This document shows positions 25,485 to 35,580 of a DNA stretch of 64,000 nt, piece by piece. Origin of the DNA: Aquirufa ecclesiirivi (GTDB taxonomy: Bacteria; Bacteroidota; Bacteroidia; Cytophagales; Spirosomataceae); contig NZ_JAANOP010000002.1 of the NCBI RefSeq assembly GCF_011250515.1, positions 62,001 to 126,000 on the forward strand, in the 5' to 3' direction. The first letter of the stretch is position 1; the number at the start of each line of letters is the position of its first letter. Position numbers and translations under genes: made by a program. The notes beneath the pieces are model-generated. The model made no database searches, was not told where the DNA came from, and saw only the letters and a list, made by a program, of their open reading frames with translations.

Positions 25485-27788
25485 TTGAGATTTAAACAGT
25501 TTTCTTCTTTTTGTTTTCTCCTGTTTTTTTCTGGAAGCTTTCTTGCCTTCGGCCAAAAAAGCAATTCGATCGATACCTTACTTAACAGGGCATTAGCGCT
25601 GGCTCCTCAGCACAGTGCTTTGATGGGACAATTTTCTGCGGAAGTTATTACTAAAGAAAAAGGTCGCTTCAATCAAGTTATTGGTTTGGCCAAAAATCGA
25701 TTGAAAAAGAATGAAGGAATACAAGAAGGTCAGTGGTATGGAAATCAAACTCACGCTAAAGTCTATGTGAAAAGCTTAAATCAAATGATTCATGAAATCA
25801 TTGATGTCAAAGGTTTTCAAAAAAAATACCCTAGGCCTACTCTATTTTTCTGGCCTGATTTTTATCAAGACTTCATTGGAACAAATTGTGTTTCTCCACT
25901 TAATTTTCACGGTCGGGATTATTATACCTATGTATATAAGGGTGATACCTTAGTTAGTGGACATAAAGGTTATCAATTTGAAGTTCGTCCCATTTCTACA
26001 GGAGATCGCTTGTTTACGGGAAAATTAACCTTAAGTAACACAGGTTGGATTATTCGCTGGGAAGCTCAGGTAGAGTCTGATGCTTTACTTTATCACATGG
26101 ATTTGCAACATCAATGGGTAAATCAAGCCTGGTTGCCTAAATCAGCTTATTTTAGCTTGGCAGGTGGACTCATGGGTAATTATGGAGAATTTATTTTGCA
26201 AGAAGAAGTGCAGCAGACTCCTCAAATTTGGAAAGCCGAAGCAGGATTTCAAGTTCCCAATCAATCGCAAGAAAGGCTGAATATTGCTGAAATAGGTTTT
26301 GATGAAGTATTTGCCACTCAATTATTAGGTAATTTTCATCAGTCATTACTAAGAAAATGGAAGTCGCGCCCTCAAAGCGGACTCATCACCATGGATTCTG
26401 TTCGCTATCTCAAACGTGAAGAAATCAAACACAATACAGATGAAGATCGATTTTTTCAAGGATCCTTGACCTCTGAATTATTAGAAACCTCCATTGATAC
26501 GCTCAGGAAAAGCCCATTTTCATTGAATCAATTACTTTTTTCTAAGTCGTTTTATTACGGACCTCGACAAAAGGATTTTTACCCTTTTGAGATTTACTAT
26601 AAATCACCTGTGTTTGATTCCAACTTTAATACGGTGGAAGGATTTGTGGCGAATGCTGGATTAGTATTTAGAAAGCGTTGGGCTCGGTACCGTTTTCTAG
26701 AAGCTGAATTTTTGGGCAGACGATCATTTGGTTTGAATCGTAATACAGGCTACATAAAACTGAAGTATAAGACGGATTCTTTTGATATATCAATAGCCCA
26801 AGGTGATTTTGTTCAACAATTGAATCCTGATAATTCCATCTCTCCTGAAATGAATTCACTTTCTACACTTTTGTTGAAGAATAATCAAATGAAAATTTAT
26901 CGAAAGGAATTTTGGAATTTGGCCTTGATTAAACGATTCTCTTCTAAATTTTTCCTAAAAACTAGTTTGGAATGGTCAAGGAGAAGTCAAATGGATAATA
27001 CCACGGATTACTTTTGGTTTAATTACCTGAATCGTAAATTCACATCCAATAATCCACAAAATGCAGAATATATCCAAGAAGGATTTCAAACGCATCAAGC
27101 ATTTATCAGTCAATTGACTTTAGGATTTAGACCTTTTTTAACTCAATATTACCGCAATCACATTCGGGAAAGCGAATGGGGCTCCTCTCCTCTTATACTT
27201 GTTAAATACCGTGCAGGATGGAGCGGAGTGGCTGAATCGAGTGCTCCATTTAATATGGTAGAGCTTTCATATTTACAAAATATGGCCCTTTCTCCTTGGA
27301 TCAAAACTGGATTTATCATTAATGTGGGAACTTTTCTTGGAAATGCCCCAACGAATTTTATTGATTTTAAGCATTATAACGGAACCATGAATTTAGTTCA
27401 AGCTGGAGAAATGCTGGCTTCACATCGCTTAGTAGGTTACTACCAAAATTTCACTTCTGGTGCTAACCAGCGACTGAATGTGAACCATTATGCTTACAGT
27501 ACTGCTGGTACCTATATAGAAGGATTGTCTTTGTTTCAATTTTCTAATTTGTGGCTGAAACCCTTGTTAGGTATGAAAAAATCCTATGTCAAAGAATTAT
27601 TGATTGCCAATACCGTTTACATCAACAATCAAAAACTTTTGTATTCAGAAGTGGGTTATGGCATGGATGGATTACTTAAAATTTTCCGCTTGGAAGCAAT
27701 CGCAAGCTTTATCAACGGGCAATTTAATTATGTAGGATTACGCTTGAATCTCAATTCAAGAATTCGGATTGGAAACATCCCGGATTAA
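25485..27788 (+). CDS. DUF5686-like outer-membrane protein (no regulatory-like domain)
   Basis: 767 residues from a TTG start at 25485, chosen because it gives a complete signal peptide (MRFKQFSSFCFLLFFSGSFLAFG) whereas the next ATG would remove it. The mature part begins in the region equivalent to DUF5686 (ALMGQFSAEVITKEKGR, GTLQ-like repeats, FEVRPISTGDRLFTGKL) and runs to a barrel-like C-terminus. It resembles the 859-residue protein at 16193 in layout, but lacks the CarboxypepD_reg domain. No function is known. The -10 region is unclear; the gap of 170 bases before it shows nothing else. Confidence 0.7.
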   Translation: MRFKQFSSFCFLLFFSGSFLAFGQKSNSIDTLLNRALALAPQHSALMGQFSAEVITKEKGRFNQVIGLAKNRLKKNEGIQEGQWYGNQTHAKVYVKSLNQMIHEIIDVKGFQKKYPRPTLFFWPDFYQDFIGTNCVSPLNFHGRDYYTYVYKGDTLVSGHKGYQFEVRPISTGDRLFTGKLTLSNTGWIIRWEAQVESDALLYHMDLQHQWVNQAWLPKSAYFSLAGGLMGNYGEFILQEEVQQTPQIWKAEAGFQVPNQSQERLNIAEIGFDEVFATQLLGNFHQSLLRKWKSRPQSGLITMDSVRYLKREEIKHNTDEDRFFQGSLTSELLETSIDTLRKSPFSLNQLLFSKSFYYGPRQKDFYPFEIYYKSPVFDSNFNTVEGFVANAGLVFRKRWARYRFLEAEFLGRRSFGLNRNTGYIKLKYKTDSFDISIAQGDFVQQLNPDNSISPEMNSLSTLLLKNNQMKIYRKEFWNLALIKRFSSKFFLKTSLEWSRRSQMDNTTDYFWFNYLNRKFTSNNPQNAEYIQEGFQTHQAFISQLTLGFRPFLTQYYRNHIRESEWGSSPLILVKYRAGWSGVAESSAPFNMVELSYLQNMALSPWIKTGFIINVGTFLGNAPTNFIDFKHYNGTMNLVQAGEMLASHRLVGYYQNFTSGANQRLNVNHYAYSTAGTYIEGLSLFQFSNLWLKPLLGMKKSYVKELLIANTVYINNQKLLYSEVGYGMDGLLKIFRLEAIASFINGQFNYVGLRLNLNSRIRIGNIPD

Positions 27789-27851
27789 TAGAACAAATAG
27801 ATTTTTTTTCAATGCTTCCTTATCATTCGCTAGAAATTCATTTTAAGCAAG

Positions 27852-27859
27852 TATATTTG
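27852..27859 (+). promoter_or_regulatory. -7 element for topA
   Basis: TATATTTG, full match to TAnnTTTG, 37 bases before ATG 27897. Confidence 0.45.
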
Positions 27860-27896
27860 AGGTCATTTTTTAGTTAACAATATTCAATTTAATAGA

Positions 27897-30386
27897 ATGG
27901 CAAAAAATTTGGTCATCGTGGAGTCGCCTGCAAAAGCTAAAACCATCGAAGGGTATTTGGGTAAAGATTTTGTGGTGAGATCTTCGTTTGGTCACGTGAG
28001 GGATCTTCCTATCAAGGGAGATAAGGCGATTGATATAGAACATGATTTTACGCCAACCTATGTGATTTCACCGGATAAAACCAAAGTGATTTCGGAATTG
28101 AAAAGTTTAGCTAAATCTTCTGAAGAAGTATGGTTAGCGACTGACGACGACCGTGAGGGAGAATCTATTTCTTGGCATTTAAAAGAAGCATTAGGTCTAA
28201 AAGACGACACCAAAAGGATTGTTTTTAGAGAAATTACGAAATCAGCCATTCAAAATGCCATTTTAGCGCCACGCAAAATTGACATGGATTTGGTCAATGC
28301 CCAACAGGCTCGCCGAATCATGGATCGATTAATAGGTTTTGAATTATCTCCTGTTCTTTGGTCGAAAGTTCAAAAAGGCCTGTCTGCAGGACGTGTACAA
28401 TCCGTAGCAGTTCGCTTGATTGTTGAACGAGAAAAAGAAATAGAAAAACACGAAAGTGTCGGAACCTATAAAATTTCAGCCTTATTTAATTTGCCCGGCA
28501 AAAAGGTGTTGAAAGCTGAATTACCTAAGAATTTTGCCACGGAAGATGAAGCAGTTGCCTTTTTGAAAAAATGTGTTGGAGCCAATTTTAGTATCAAGAG
28601 TTTGGAAACCAAACCTGCCAAAAAATCGCCCGCTCCACCGTTTACTACCTCCACATTGCAGCAAGAAGCATCCAGGAAATTGGGATATTCGGTAGCTACT
28701 ACCATGCAAATTGCTCAAAAATTATATGAATCAGGGCGTATATCTTACATGCGTACTGACTCTACTATGTTATCTCAAGAAGCAAGAGATAAGGCGAAGT
28801 CGGCAATAGAAGCAGCTTATGGAGCTAAATTCCATCATGCCCGACAGTTCAAAACCAAGAGCGAAAGTGCACAAGAGGCTCACGAAGCCATTCGGCCTAC
28901 TGATTTTGAAGTAAATTCCATTTCAGGAGATGCGCGTGAAAAACGTTTGTATGAGCTGATTTGGAAACGTGCAATCGCTTCTCAAATGTCGGAAGCTGTG
29001 ATTGAACGTACAACAGCTCAAATTCAGATTTCCAGCACTTCAGAATTATTAATAGCTCAAGGTGAAGTGGTTACTTTTGAAGGTTTCTTAAAGGCCTATT
29101 TAGAAGGAAAAGATGAAGAAGAGGAGGATGAAAACAAAGATATGCTGCCGCCTTTATCCATTGGTCAAATGCTTGAATTAGCCGAATTAAAAGCTCAAGA
29201 GCGTTTTTCTAGACCTGCGGCTAGATACACGGAGGCCAGTTTGGTCAAAGCTTTGGAAGAAAAAGGAATAGGTAGGCCTTCTACCTACGCACCTACCATT
29301 TCAACAATCATTAAACGTGCTTATGTTGTGAAAGAAGATCGTGCAGGTAAAGAGCGCGAGTTTCAAACATGGATATTAAAAGACGATGAGATAGTTGGTC
29401 AAAAGAATACAGAAATAGTAGGTACAGAGAAAGCAAAATTATTCCCTACGCATATTGGGACCTTGGTAACAGACTTTCTTGTAGAAAATTTTGAAGATGT
29501 AGTGGATTATACTTTCACTGCTGAAATGGAAGATGAGTTTGATAATGTGGCCAAGGGCAAGCTAGCCTGGACTCAATTGATGAAGAATTTTTATGGTTCT
29601 TTCCATCAAACCATTGAAGATAGTAAGTCCATTTCTCGTAGTTCGGTAGGCGGTGGAAGAGAATTAGGGGTAGATCCAGCTTCAGGAAAGAAAATATCGG
29701 TTCGACTAGGCAAATTTGGTCCTTTCGTACAATTGGGCGAGTCTGGAGAAGAAGAAAAACCTGTTTTTGCTAATTTATCCAAAGAACAATCTATCTCGAG
29801 TTTAACTTTAAAAGAAGCCATCGCTTTATTAGAACGTCCGAAATTACCTCGTGAAGTAGGTATTCATGAAGATAAACCGCTGGTGATTGGTGCAGGAAAA
29901 TTGGGTCCATACATTAAATTTGATGGTAAATTCACCAGCTTACCAGACACAGAAGATCCTTTCACCCTGGATCTGACTGGAGCAATACGAGTGTTGGAAT
30001 CAGCACAGAAAGTAGCCGAAGCGGAAAGTTTAGGAACTTTTGAAAATGAATTGATTTCGACAGGAAAAGGTCGTTTTGGCCCTTATGTGAAACATGCTGG
30101 TAAGTATTATTCCTTAGGAAAAACAGACAATTTGGCTACTTTGAGTTCTGAAAGAGCCATAGAAATCATTTTAGCTAAGCGAAATTTAGAAGCAAATAAA
30201 TTCATTAAAGAATTTGCGGAAAACGATCAAGTGAAGATTGTCAATGGCATGTATGGTCCATACATTCAAATTGGAAAGCGTAACGTGAAGATTCCTAAGG
30301 ATCAGAATCCTGCCGAATTAACATTAGAACAGTGCCTAGAACTTGGAGAACAAGCGCCAGCACCAAAGAAAACTAGAAAAAAGTAA
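27897..30386 (+). CDS. topA: DNA topoisomerase I
   Basis: Type IA topoisomerase relaxing negative supercoils, 829 residues. TOPRIM domain: NLVIVESPAKAKTIEGYLG and ATDDDREGESISWHL (acidic metal-binding triad). Catalytic Tyr284 lies in GRISYMRTDS. The C-terminus has several Topo_C repeats (KFGPFVQLG, KLGPYIKFDG, RFGPYVKHAGKYY, MYGPYIQIG) instead of the zinc-ribbon domains of E. coli TopA, and a basic tail KKTRKK. folD follows after 22 bases, probably in the same transcript. Confidence 0.96.
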   Translation: MAKNLVIVESPAKAKTIEGYLGKDFVVRSSFGHVRDLPIKGDKAIDIEHDFTPTYVISPDKTKVISELKSLAKSSEEVWLATDDDREGESISWHLKEALGLKDDTKRIVFREITKSAIQNAILAPRKIDMDLVNAQQARRIMDRLIGFELSPVLWSKVQKGLSAGRVQSVAVRLIVEREKEIEKHESVGTYKISALFNLPGKKVLKAELPKNFATEDEAVAFLKKCVGANFSIKSLETKPAKKSPAPPFTTSTLQQEASRKLGYSVATTMQIAQKLYESGRISYMRTDSTMLSQEARDKAKSAIEAAYGAKFHHARQFKTKSESAQEAHEAIRPTDFEVNSISGDAREKRLYELIWKRAIASQMSEAVIERTTAQIQISSTSELLIAQGEVVTFEGFLKAYLEGKDEEEEDENKDMLPPLSIGQMLELAELKAQERFSRPAARYTEASLVKALEEKGIGRPSTYAPTISTIIKRAYVVKEDRAGKEREFQTWILKDDEIVGQKNTEIVGTEKAKLFPTHIGTLVTDFLVENFEDVVDYTFTAEMEDEFDNVAKGKLAWTQLMKNFYGSFHQTIEDSKSISRSSVGGGRELGVDPASGKKISVRLGKFGPFVQLGESGEEEKPVFANLSKEQSISSLTLKEAIALLERPKLPREVGIHEDKPLVIGAGKLGPYIKFDGKFTSLPDTEDPFTLDLTGAIRVLESAQKVAEAESLGTFENELISTGKGRFGPYVKHAGKYYSLGKTDNLATLSSERAIEIILAKRNLEANKFIKEFAENDQVKIVNGMYGPYIQIGKRNVKIPKDQNPAELTLEQCLELGEQAPAPKKTRKK

Positions 30387-30408
30387 TTTTAACACATAAT
30401 GTAAGGGT

Positions 30409-31299
30409 ATGAGTCAGATTATTGATGGCAAATTTGTTTCTGAAACAATGAAAGCTTCGATTGCCAAGGAAGTTCAAGATTTAGTTGCATCAGGTCAAAG
30501 AGCCCCCCATTTAGTCGCCATTTTGGTTGGAAATAATGGAGCATCTGAAACGTATGTGGCCAATAAAGTCAAATCTTGTGAGGAATTAGGTTTCACTTCT
30601 ACCCTATTGCGCTTTGATCCAAGCATCTCTGAAGCTGATTTATTAGCTGCTGTTCAGGGTGTCAATGATAATCCTGATATGGATGGTTTGATCGTTCAAT
30701 TACCTTTACCAGATCACATTAATCCAGACAAAGTGATGGAAACCATTCATCCTTCCAAAGATGTAGATGGATTTCATCCCATCAATATCGGTAGAATGGC
30801 CAAAGGATTACCAGCTTACATCTCAGCAACACCTCAAGGGGTATTAGATTTATTAGCCTATTACCATATTCAAACGGCTGGAAAGCATTGTGTGGTAGTC
30901 GGTAGAAGTCAAATTGTTGGTTTACCTTTGTCTATTTTGATGCAGAGAAATCATCCTCAAGGCAACTGTACCGTCACACTGACACATTCAAGAACGCCTA
31001 ATTTGGAGGAAATTTGTGCTCAAGGTGATATTGTTATTGCAGCATTGGGAAAACCAGAGTTCATCAAAGCGGCTCATATCAAAGAGGGTGCCGTTGTGAT
31101 TGACGTAGGTTTGACTCGTGTAGAAGATGCTAGTAAAAAATCAGGCTTTGCGTTGAAAGGTGATGTGGATTTTGCAGATGTAGCTCCAAAATGTTCTTTC
31201 ATTACCCCTGTACCTAAAGGTGTAGGCCCCATGACGATTGTTTCATTAATGAAAAATACCTTATTGGCGGCTAAAGGAACGATTTACCCTAAAAACTAG
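30409..31299 (+). CDS. folD: Bifunctional methylenetetrahydrofolate dehydrogenase/cyclohydrolase
   Basis: Converts 5,10-methylene-THF to 10-formyl-THF, 296 residues. The N-terminal domain has [14 protein letters not shown] with the catalytic lysine, and [12 protein letters not shown]. The second signature is [16 protein letters not shown]; the NADP fold has [16 protein letters not shown]. Complete and of normal length. Downstream of topA and convergent with the methyltransferase after only 6 bases. Confidence 0.97.
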   Translation: MSQIIDGKFVSETMKASIAKEVQDLVASGQRAPHLVAILVGNNGASETYVANKVKSCEELGFTSTLLRFDPSISEADLLAAVQGVNDNPDMDGLIVQLPLPDHINPDKVMETIHPSKDVDGFHPINIGRMAKGLPAYISATPQGVLDLLAYYHIQTAGKHCVVVGRSQIVGLPLSILMQRNHPQGNCTVTLTHSRTPNLEEICAQGDIVIAALGKPEFIKAAHIKEGAVVIDVGLTRVEDASKKSGFALKGDVDFADVAPKCSFITPVPKGVGPMTIVSLMKNTLLAAKGTIYPKN

Positions 31300-31305
31300 A
31301 TTTAT

Positions 31306-32211
31306 TTATAATCGATGGTAATAGCGATGAAAGACTCCCAAAGGAAGTTTTTTGTCGCTATTGTCATTTAAATAAAGTTCTCCAGATTCAGCAGAAGATG
31401 GCACATCAAATATGCCATTCATGAGATTCTCTACGACTAAGGTGGAGAATCCTAAGGAATATACATTACTCAATAAGAGATGTTCTTCAGGATCTAATAT
31501 TTCTTTCACAGATAACAAAAGGTCTTCAATTTGCTCTTCCAATACCCATTTTTCTCCATCTGGTCCACGACCATAGGCTGGAGGGTCCAAGAGTATACCT
31601 TGATAAAAATTCCCTCTTCTAGCCTCTCTTTTAACAAATTTCAAAGCATCTTCAGCCATCCATCGGATACCATCTAATTTAGAGACTTCCATATTTTCTC
31701 TAGCCCAAGATAAAACGGGTTTAACCGAATCAACGTGTGTCACTTCCGCTCCCATTTGTCGACATACCAAACTGGCTCCTCCGGTATATGCAAACAGGTT
31801 CAAAAATTTCGGATTAGGTAGTTGAAATAAAGGAATTTTTTCAGCTAAAAACTCCCAATTGGAAGCTTGTTCTGGAAAAAGTCCTACATGTTTAAAAGAG
31901 GAAAGTGAAATTTTAAACGATAGATGTAATCGTTCAGATTGGTAAGGCATAAACCATTTGTCGGGTACTTTACCTTTTACTTCCCATTGACCCCGCTCTT
32001 GGCTACCTTTTTCCTTTTTGAAATGTGCATGACTCAGTTTTTGCCATTCTTGCTCGGATAGCGATTTTGCCCAAATAGCTTGAGGTTCTGGTCTTCTAAC
32101 AGTGAATTCTCCAAATTTCTCTAGCTTTTCAAATCCACCTGAGTCGATTAACTGATAGTTTTGACCCCAAAATTGAGGAGTTTCAATGGCAATGGATGTG
32201 GACTGCTTCAA
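31306..32211 (-). CDS. Class I SAM-dependent (RlmI-like) methyltransferase
   Basis: About 301 residues. The frame is open far upstream into the preceding gene, but that part has no family resemblance; a TTG at 32211, two bases after the upstream stop, gives a start just before YQLIDSGGFEKLEKFG, which fits the family. The Rossmann motif is FLNLFAYTGGASLVC with acidic HVDS after it, and the catalytic-type motif is LLDPPAYGRG. The COG1092-type enzymes methylate cytosines of 23S rRNA (RlmI) but this shorter form lacks an obvious PUA domain, so the target is uncertain. Last gene of a five-gene leftward operon. Confidence 0.8.
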   Translation of the reverse strand: MKQSTSIAIETPQFWGQNYQLIDSGGFEKLEKFGEFTVRRPEPQAIWAKSLSEQEWQKLSHAHFKKEKGSQERGQWEVKGKVPDKWFMPYQSERLHLSFKISLSSFKHVGLFPEQASNWEFLAEKIPLFQLPNPKFLNLFAYTGGASLVCRQMGAEVTHVDSVKPVLSWARENMEVSKLDGIRWMAEDALKFVKREARRGNFYQGILLDPPAYGRGPDGEKWVLEEQIEDLLLSVKEILDPEEHLLLSNVYSLGFSTLVVENLMNGIFDVPSSAESGELYLNDNSDKKLPLGVFHRYYHRL

Positions 32212-32213
32212 AA

Positions 32214-33827
32214 TTATTTCTGGATTTCTATCTTGTTTAAATAATATACGGACCGGCGGCCTTCTTCGTTGGAGATTGTTTGATAGCCATTGGCTAAGAA
32301 AAATGGTCCGTACCAATAATTCAATTCAGAACGACTACTTCTTCTGATTTTGTCGCCCTCATTTTCAGTACTGATGTTTTGTATGCTTTCACTTTCTGAC
32401 CTTCCTTGATTTCGGATAGTTTTAGTAATGATTTGATTGTCTAAATTAAAGGAAAGTACAATTTGATCTCCTTGAATGGAGGTTTTGATTTTTTGAATCA
32501 ATTTAGGCTCTTTTAGGTCTTTCATATCGATGCAATGGTCCCAAAGTAAATCTCCTTTTTCATCCAATTCAACAATTACGGCATGTGTATACACCCAACC
32601 ATCAAACTGCTGTTGGTTACCATAATAATTATAACCTCTATACCCCCAAGGACTATAATAGCTTGAATATGGAGAATACAAACCATAATAACCATAACCC
32701 CAACGGTAGGGATTGTACATCATGCTCCAAGGAGAATAAAAGCCACCTAAGCCCATCATGCTGCCATAGGGGCCAAAATTATTGTATTTATAGTCAGGAT
32801 AAAATGCTTCAGCTACCACAATGTAGTGATCCCCTTTTTTGAGGATTTCATGGATTAATAAACGGTAATCTAGCCTTAAATCCTCTCCTTTACTTTCTTT
32901 ATCCTTGATTTTCTTTTCTTGTTTTTCCTTCTGTTTCGGAGTTAGGAAATTGAAAAAATTAGAAAATTTCGTGAAACTATGAAATTTTGATTGAAGCAAT
33001 TCTCCGTCTAAATAGGAATTGAAATAAATACCTTGTGAACTTGGACCTTTGGAGGATCCAATGGTGGTTTTGTGTCCATAGGTTCCCACAATCACTTGTA
33101 AAGAATCATTCAATTGAGTCGACTTAGCATTCATCATGGCGAAATTCTCATTAGGATTCATGACAATTTGTCCAATTTGACCGCCATCTTCATCAAATGA
33201 TTTAATGATCAACTGATAATTTTTAGCTCTATTTCCCACCGAATAGGTCACATTTACCTGCTGTTGGATAGAATCTAAATCCATGGATTGGATTTCAGCT
33301 TGGCCTTTTACCACTGCTGGAAGAATTCGTGTTTTACGTTCTTTTAGATTGGTAAATAAGATAACTGGTTGATTATTAACGATTCCTCCTATGAATAAAG
33401 ATTCATTCAAGGCTTTAAAATTAGAAATTTCCATTCTATCTACAGAATAGATTTGGAACTTCTCAAAGCTACCTTTAGCTACATTGACACGAACAATTTG
33501 GTATGAATTACTCTTAAATCGACTAAAAAGTAAATTTAAGGATTTGCCATCAAAGCTATAGTTTACATAATCTAATCCATTGTCGATGGTTCCAGAAGTG
33601 TACCAAACTTGTTCCAAATTAGTGGAGAATTTTTGAATACTAAATTCCTGTTTACCTAATTGATTCAGGATGATAACGCCTTGATTACCAATGGGAATGG
33701 TAAATGATTCTAAGTCCTTTCCTCCTACGGGGAACTCAATTCTTTGTCCAATTTGGGCATTGGCTTGAAACAAGGCGGTTACCAAAAGGCAACCTATAAC
33801 TAGCTTGAATTGATGAAATCGTTTCAT
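32214..33827 (-). CDS. Exported hypothetical protein with aromatic low-complexity segment
   Basis: 537 residues; I do not recognise a family. Signal peptide MKRFHQFKLVIGCLLVTALFQANAQ. The body has repeating beta-strand units (residues 27-290) that could be a beta-propeller. A charged Lys/Glu stretch (about 300-318) is followed, at about 342-408, by a segment dominated by Tyr, Gly, Pro, Ser, Trp and Met (for example GYGYYGLYSPYSSYYSPWGY), then a return to ordinary strand-like sequence. It sits between the EVE-domain gene (gap 4) and the methyltransferase in one operon. Location is probably periplasmic or cell-surface. Confidence 0.75.
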   Translation of the reverse strand: MKRFHQFKLVIGCLLVTALFQANAQIGQRIEFPVGGKDLESFTIPIGNQGVIILNQLGKQEFSIQKFSTNLEQVWYTSGTIDNGLDYVNYSFDGKSLNLLFSRFKSNSYQIVRVNVAKGSFEKFQIYSVDRMEISNFKALNESLFIGGIVNNQPVILFTNLKERKTRILPAVVKGQAEIQSMDLDSIQQQVNVTYSVGNRAKNYQLIIKSFDEDGGQIGQIVMNPNENFAMMNAKSTQLNDSLQVIVGTYGHKTTIGSSKGPSSQGIYFNSYLDGELLQSKFHSFTKFSNFFNFLTPKQKEKQEKKIKDKESKGEDLRLDYRLLIHEILKKGDHYIVVAEAFYPDYKYNNFGPYGSMMGLGGFYSPWSMMYNPYRWGYGYYGLYSPYSSYYSPWGYRGYNYYGNQQQFDGWVYTHAVIVELDEKGDLLWDHCIDMKDLKEPKLIQKIKTSIQGDQIVLSFNLDNQIITKTIRNQGRSESESIQNISTENEGDKIRRSSRSELNYWYGPFFLANGYQTISNEEGRRSVYYLNKIEIQK

Positions 33828-33831
33828 ATAT

Positions 33832-34236
33832 TTATTCTGTTAGGCTCATGATAATATCAAATTCGGGTTTGTCAACAGGTGTTACTGAAAGTCTAGATTG
33901 TTTCAATAAAGCCAAATTGCTCAAACGTTCATCTGATTTCATCTGTTTAAGGGTTACGGTTTTAGAAAACTTCCGTATTGGAATCAGTTCCACCACTACC
34001 CAGCGTGGATCATGCGTAGTAGGATCTGGATAATGTTCCTTACTTACTTCGGCTAATCCGACCACTTCTAGACCTTCATTGGAATGATAAAAATACACCC
34101 AATCGCCTTTTTTCATGGCCATTAAATTGTTTCTGGCTTGGTAATTTCTAACTCCATCCCAAACGGACTTTCCCTCTTTAACGAAATCATCCCAAGAATA
34201 TTTGAATGGTTCTGATTTAACTAACCAATGGTTCAT
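33832..34236 (-). CDS. EVE domain protein
   Basis: 134 residues, the whole protein being one EVE (PUA-like) domain: starts NHWLVKSEPFKYSWDDF and has WDGVRNYQARNNL, GDWVYFYHSNE and VVGLAEV. Relatives include human THYN1; EVE domains bind modified bases in nucleic acids. The cellular target of the bacterial stand-alone form is not settled. One base separates it from menB upstream and four from the hypothetical gene downstream. Confidence 0.88.
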   Translation of the reverse strand: MNHWLVKSEPFKYSWDDFVKEGKSVWDGVRNYQARNNLMAMKKGDWVYFYHSNEGLEVVGLAEVSKEHYPDPTTHDPRWVVVELIPIRKFSKTVTLKQMKSDERLSNLALLKQSRLSVTPVDKPEFDIIMSLTE

Positions 34237-34237
34237 G

Positions 34238-35062
34238 TTATGGGAATTTAGGGAATTTAGAGAAATCAGGTTTTCTTTTTTCTAAAAAGGCATTTTTACC
34301 TTCCTTAGCTTCATCCGATAAATAATATAATAAAGTAGCATTTCCTGCTAATTCTTGAATTCCAGCTTGTCCATCTAATTCAGCATTGAAGGAAGATTTA
34401 AGCATTCGAAGTGCGATAGGACTTTTTTCTAAAATCCGTTCACACCATGATATGGTAGTTGCTTCTAATTGATCCAATGGTACCACTTTATTCACCAAAC
34501 CCATTTGTAAAGCCTCTTGTGCATCATACTGATCACATAGGTACCAAATTTCTCTGGCTTTCTTTTGTCCAACCACTCGTGCTAAATAGGAAGCTCCGAA
34601 TCCACCATCAAATGAACCTACATTGGGACCAGTCTGTCCAAATCGTGCATTATCAGCTGCTATCGATAAATCACAAACCACGTGTAAAACATGACCGCCT
34701 CCTATAGCCCAGCCAGCCACCATGGCTATAACCGGTTTGGGAATCGTTCTGATTTGTCTTTGTAAATCCAAGACATTCAAACGAGGTACTAAATCTTGGC
34801 CTACATAGCCCCCATCACCTCGTACACTTTGGTCACCACCTGAGCAAAATGCTTTCCCTCCTTCTCCTGTTAATATAATCACCCCAATGGTGGTGTCTTG
34901 TCTGGCTAATTCCATCGCCTCCGACATCTCTTGTACCGTTTTAGGGGTAAAAGCATTGTGTTTATGCGGACGATTAATAGAAATTTTTCCGATTCCGTTG
35001 TATTCTTGAAAGAGAATTTCTTCGTACTCCTTGATCGTTTTCCAGGGAAAATTAGATGTCAT
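34238..35062 (-). CDS. menB: 1,4-dihydroxy-2-naphthoyl-CoA synthase
   Basis: Crotonase-fold ring-closing enzyme of menaquinone synthesis, converting o-succinylbenzoyl-CoA to DHNA-CoA. 274 residues. MenB-specific strings are [44 protein letters not shown] (oxyanion hole), [12 protein letters not shown] and [12 protein letters not shown]. menE, the preceding step, is transcribed in the opposite direction from the same 77-base gap. Second gene of the leftward operon. Confidence 0.96.
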   Translation of the reverse strand: MTSNFPWKTIKEYEEILFQEYNGIGKISINRPHKHNAFTPKTVQEMSEAMELARQDTTIGVIILTGEGGKAFCSGGDQSVRGDGGYVGQDLVPRLNVLDLQRQIRTIPKPVIAMVAGWAIGGGHVLHVVCDLSIAADNARFGQTGPNVGSFDGGFGASYLARVVGQKKAREIWYLCDQYDAQEALQMGLVNKVVPLDQLEATTISWCERILEKSPIALRMLKSSFNAELDGQAGIQELAGNATLLYYLSDEAKEGKNAFLEKRKPDFSKFPKFP

Positions 35063-35065
35063 TGC

Positions 35066-35515
35066 TTATTCGTTTTCTTGGTTATAAATCACATCCCAGG
35101 TATGGTCTGCTAATAAAGTTACTTGGGCTAAAAATCGACTATACTTGAATGAACGGCCCCATTCATGAGGTGCTACTAATGATAATAAATCCGTTCCATT
35201 CTCTTTTTCATATAAGTAATAGGTTTCACTGATGATGGGTTCAAAACCCATCGCTGCGTCATATATACGCTCGGATATCTCTTTTCTCTCAGCTAATAAT
35301 TTGGCTTGTTTGGCCAAAACTTCCATTTGCTCATACAGCTGGTTCATTTGACGATCCGTCTGTTGCCTCATTGCTTTTACCGATCGTCCTTTGGTTTTGC
35401 CCATATCTTCTGGCTTAATGACAGCAGACCCTGCGGTATGCGCATAAGGTAAAAGCCCTGGGTTTTGGGCAACTTTATCAGGATTAATGGGATTTAAGAA
35501 AGGATCTTCAGACAT
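35066..35515 (-). CDS. DUF2452 protein
   Basis: 149 residues from ATG 35515; an in-frame TTG at 35521 would add two residues only. Resembles the small DUF2452 family of Bacteroidota: INPDKVAQNPGLLPYAHT, GSAVIKPEDMGKTKGRS, then a helical, coiled-coil-like stretch (about 48-82), and ETYYLYEKENG with VAPHEWGRS. Function unknown. It leads the operon DUF2452-menB-EVE-hypothetical-methyltransferase, 3 bases before menB. Confidence 0.78.
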   Translation of the reverse strand: MSEDPFLNPINPDKVAQNPGLLPYAHTAGSAVIKPEDMGKTKGRSVKAMRQQTDRQMNQLYEQMEVLAKQAKLLAERKEISERIYDAAMGFEPIISETYYLYEKENGTDLLSLVAPHEWGRSFKYSRFLAQVTLLADHTWDVIYNQENE

Positions 35516-35551
35516 GCTCAATTAATTAAGGTAAATCCTAGCTGTAACCCT

Positions 35552-35559
35552 CAAAATTA
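35552..35559 (-). promoter_or_regulatory. -7 element for the DUF2452-menB operon
   Basis: TAATTTTG on the minus strand, full match, 36 bases before the start. Only 13 bases separate it from the oppositely directed element at 35573-35580. Confidence 0.5.
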
Positions 35560-35572
35560 GAGAATGTTTGGT

Positions 35573-35580
35573 TAATTTTG
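35573..35580 (+). promoter_or_regulatory. -7 element for the menE operon
   Basis: TAATTTTG, full match, 18 bases before ATG 35599. The two divergent promoters overlap, so they probably compete or share control. Confidence 0.5.

Noticed and set aside
32212-32316. N-terminal extension of the methyltransferase
   Set aside because: It overlaps the upstream coding region in another frame and is rich in basic residues without family similarity.
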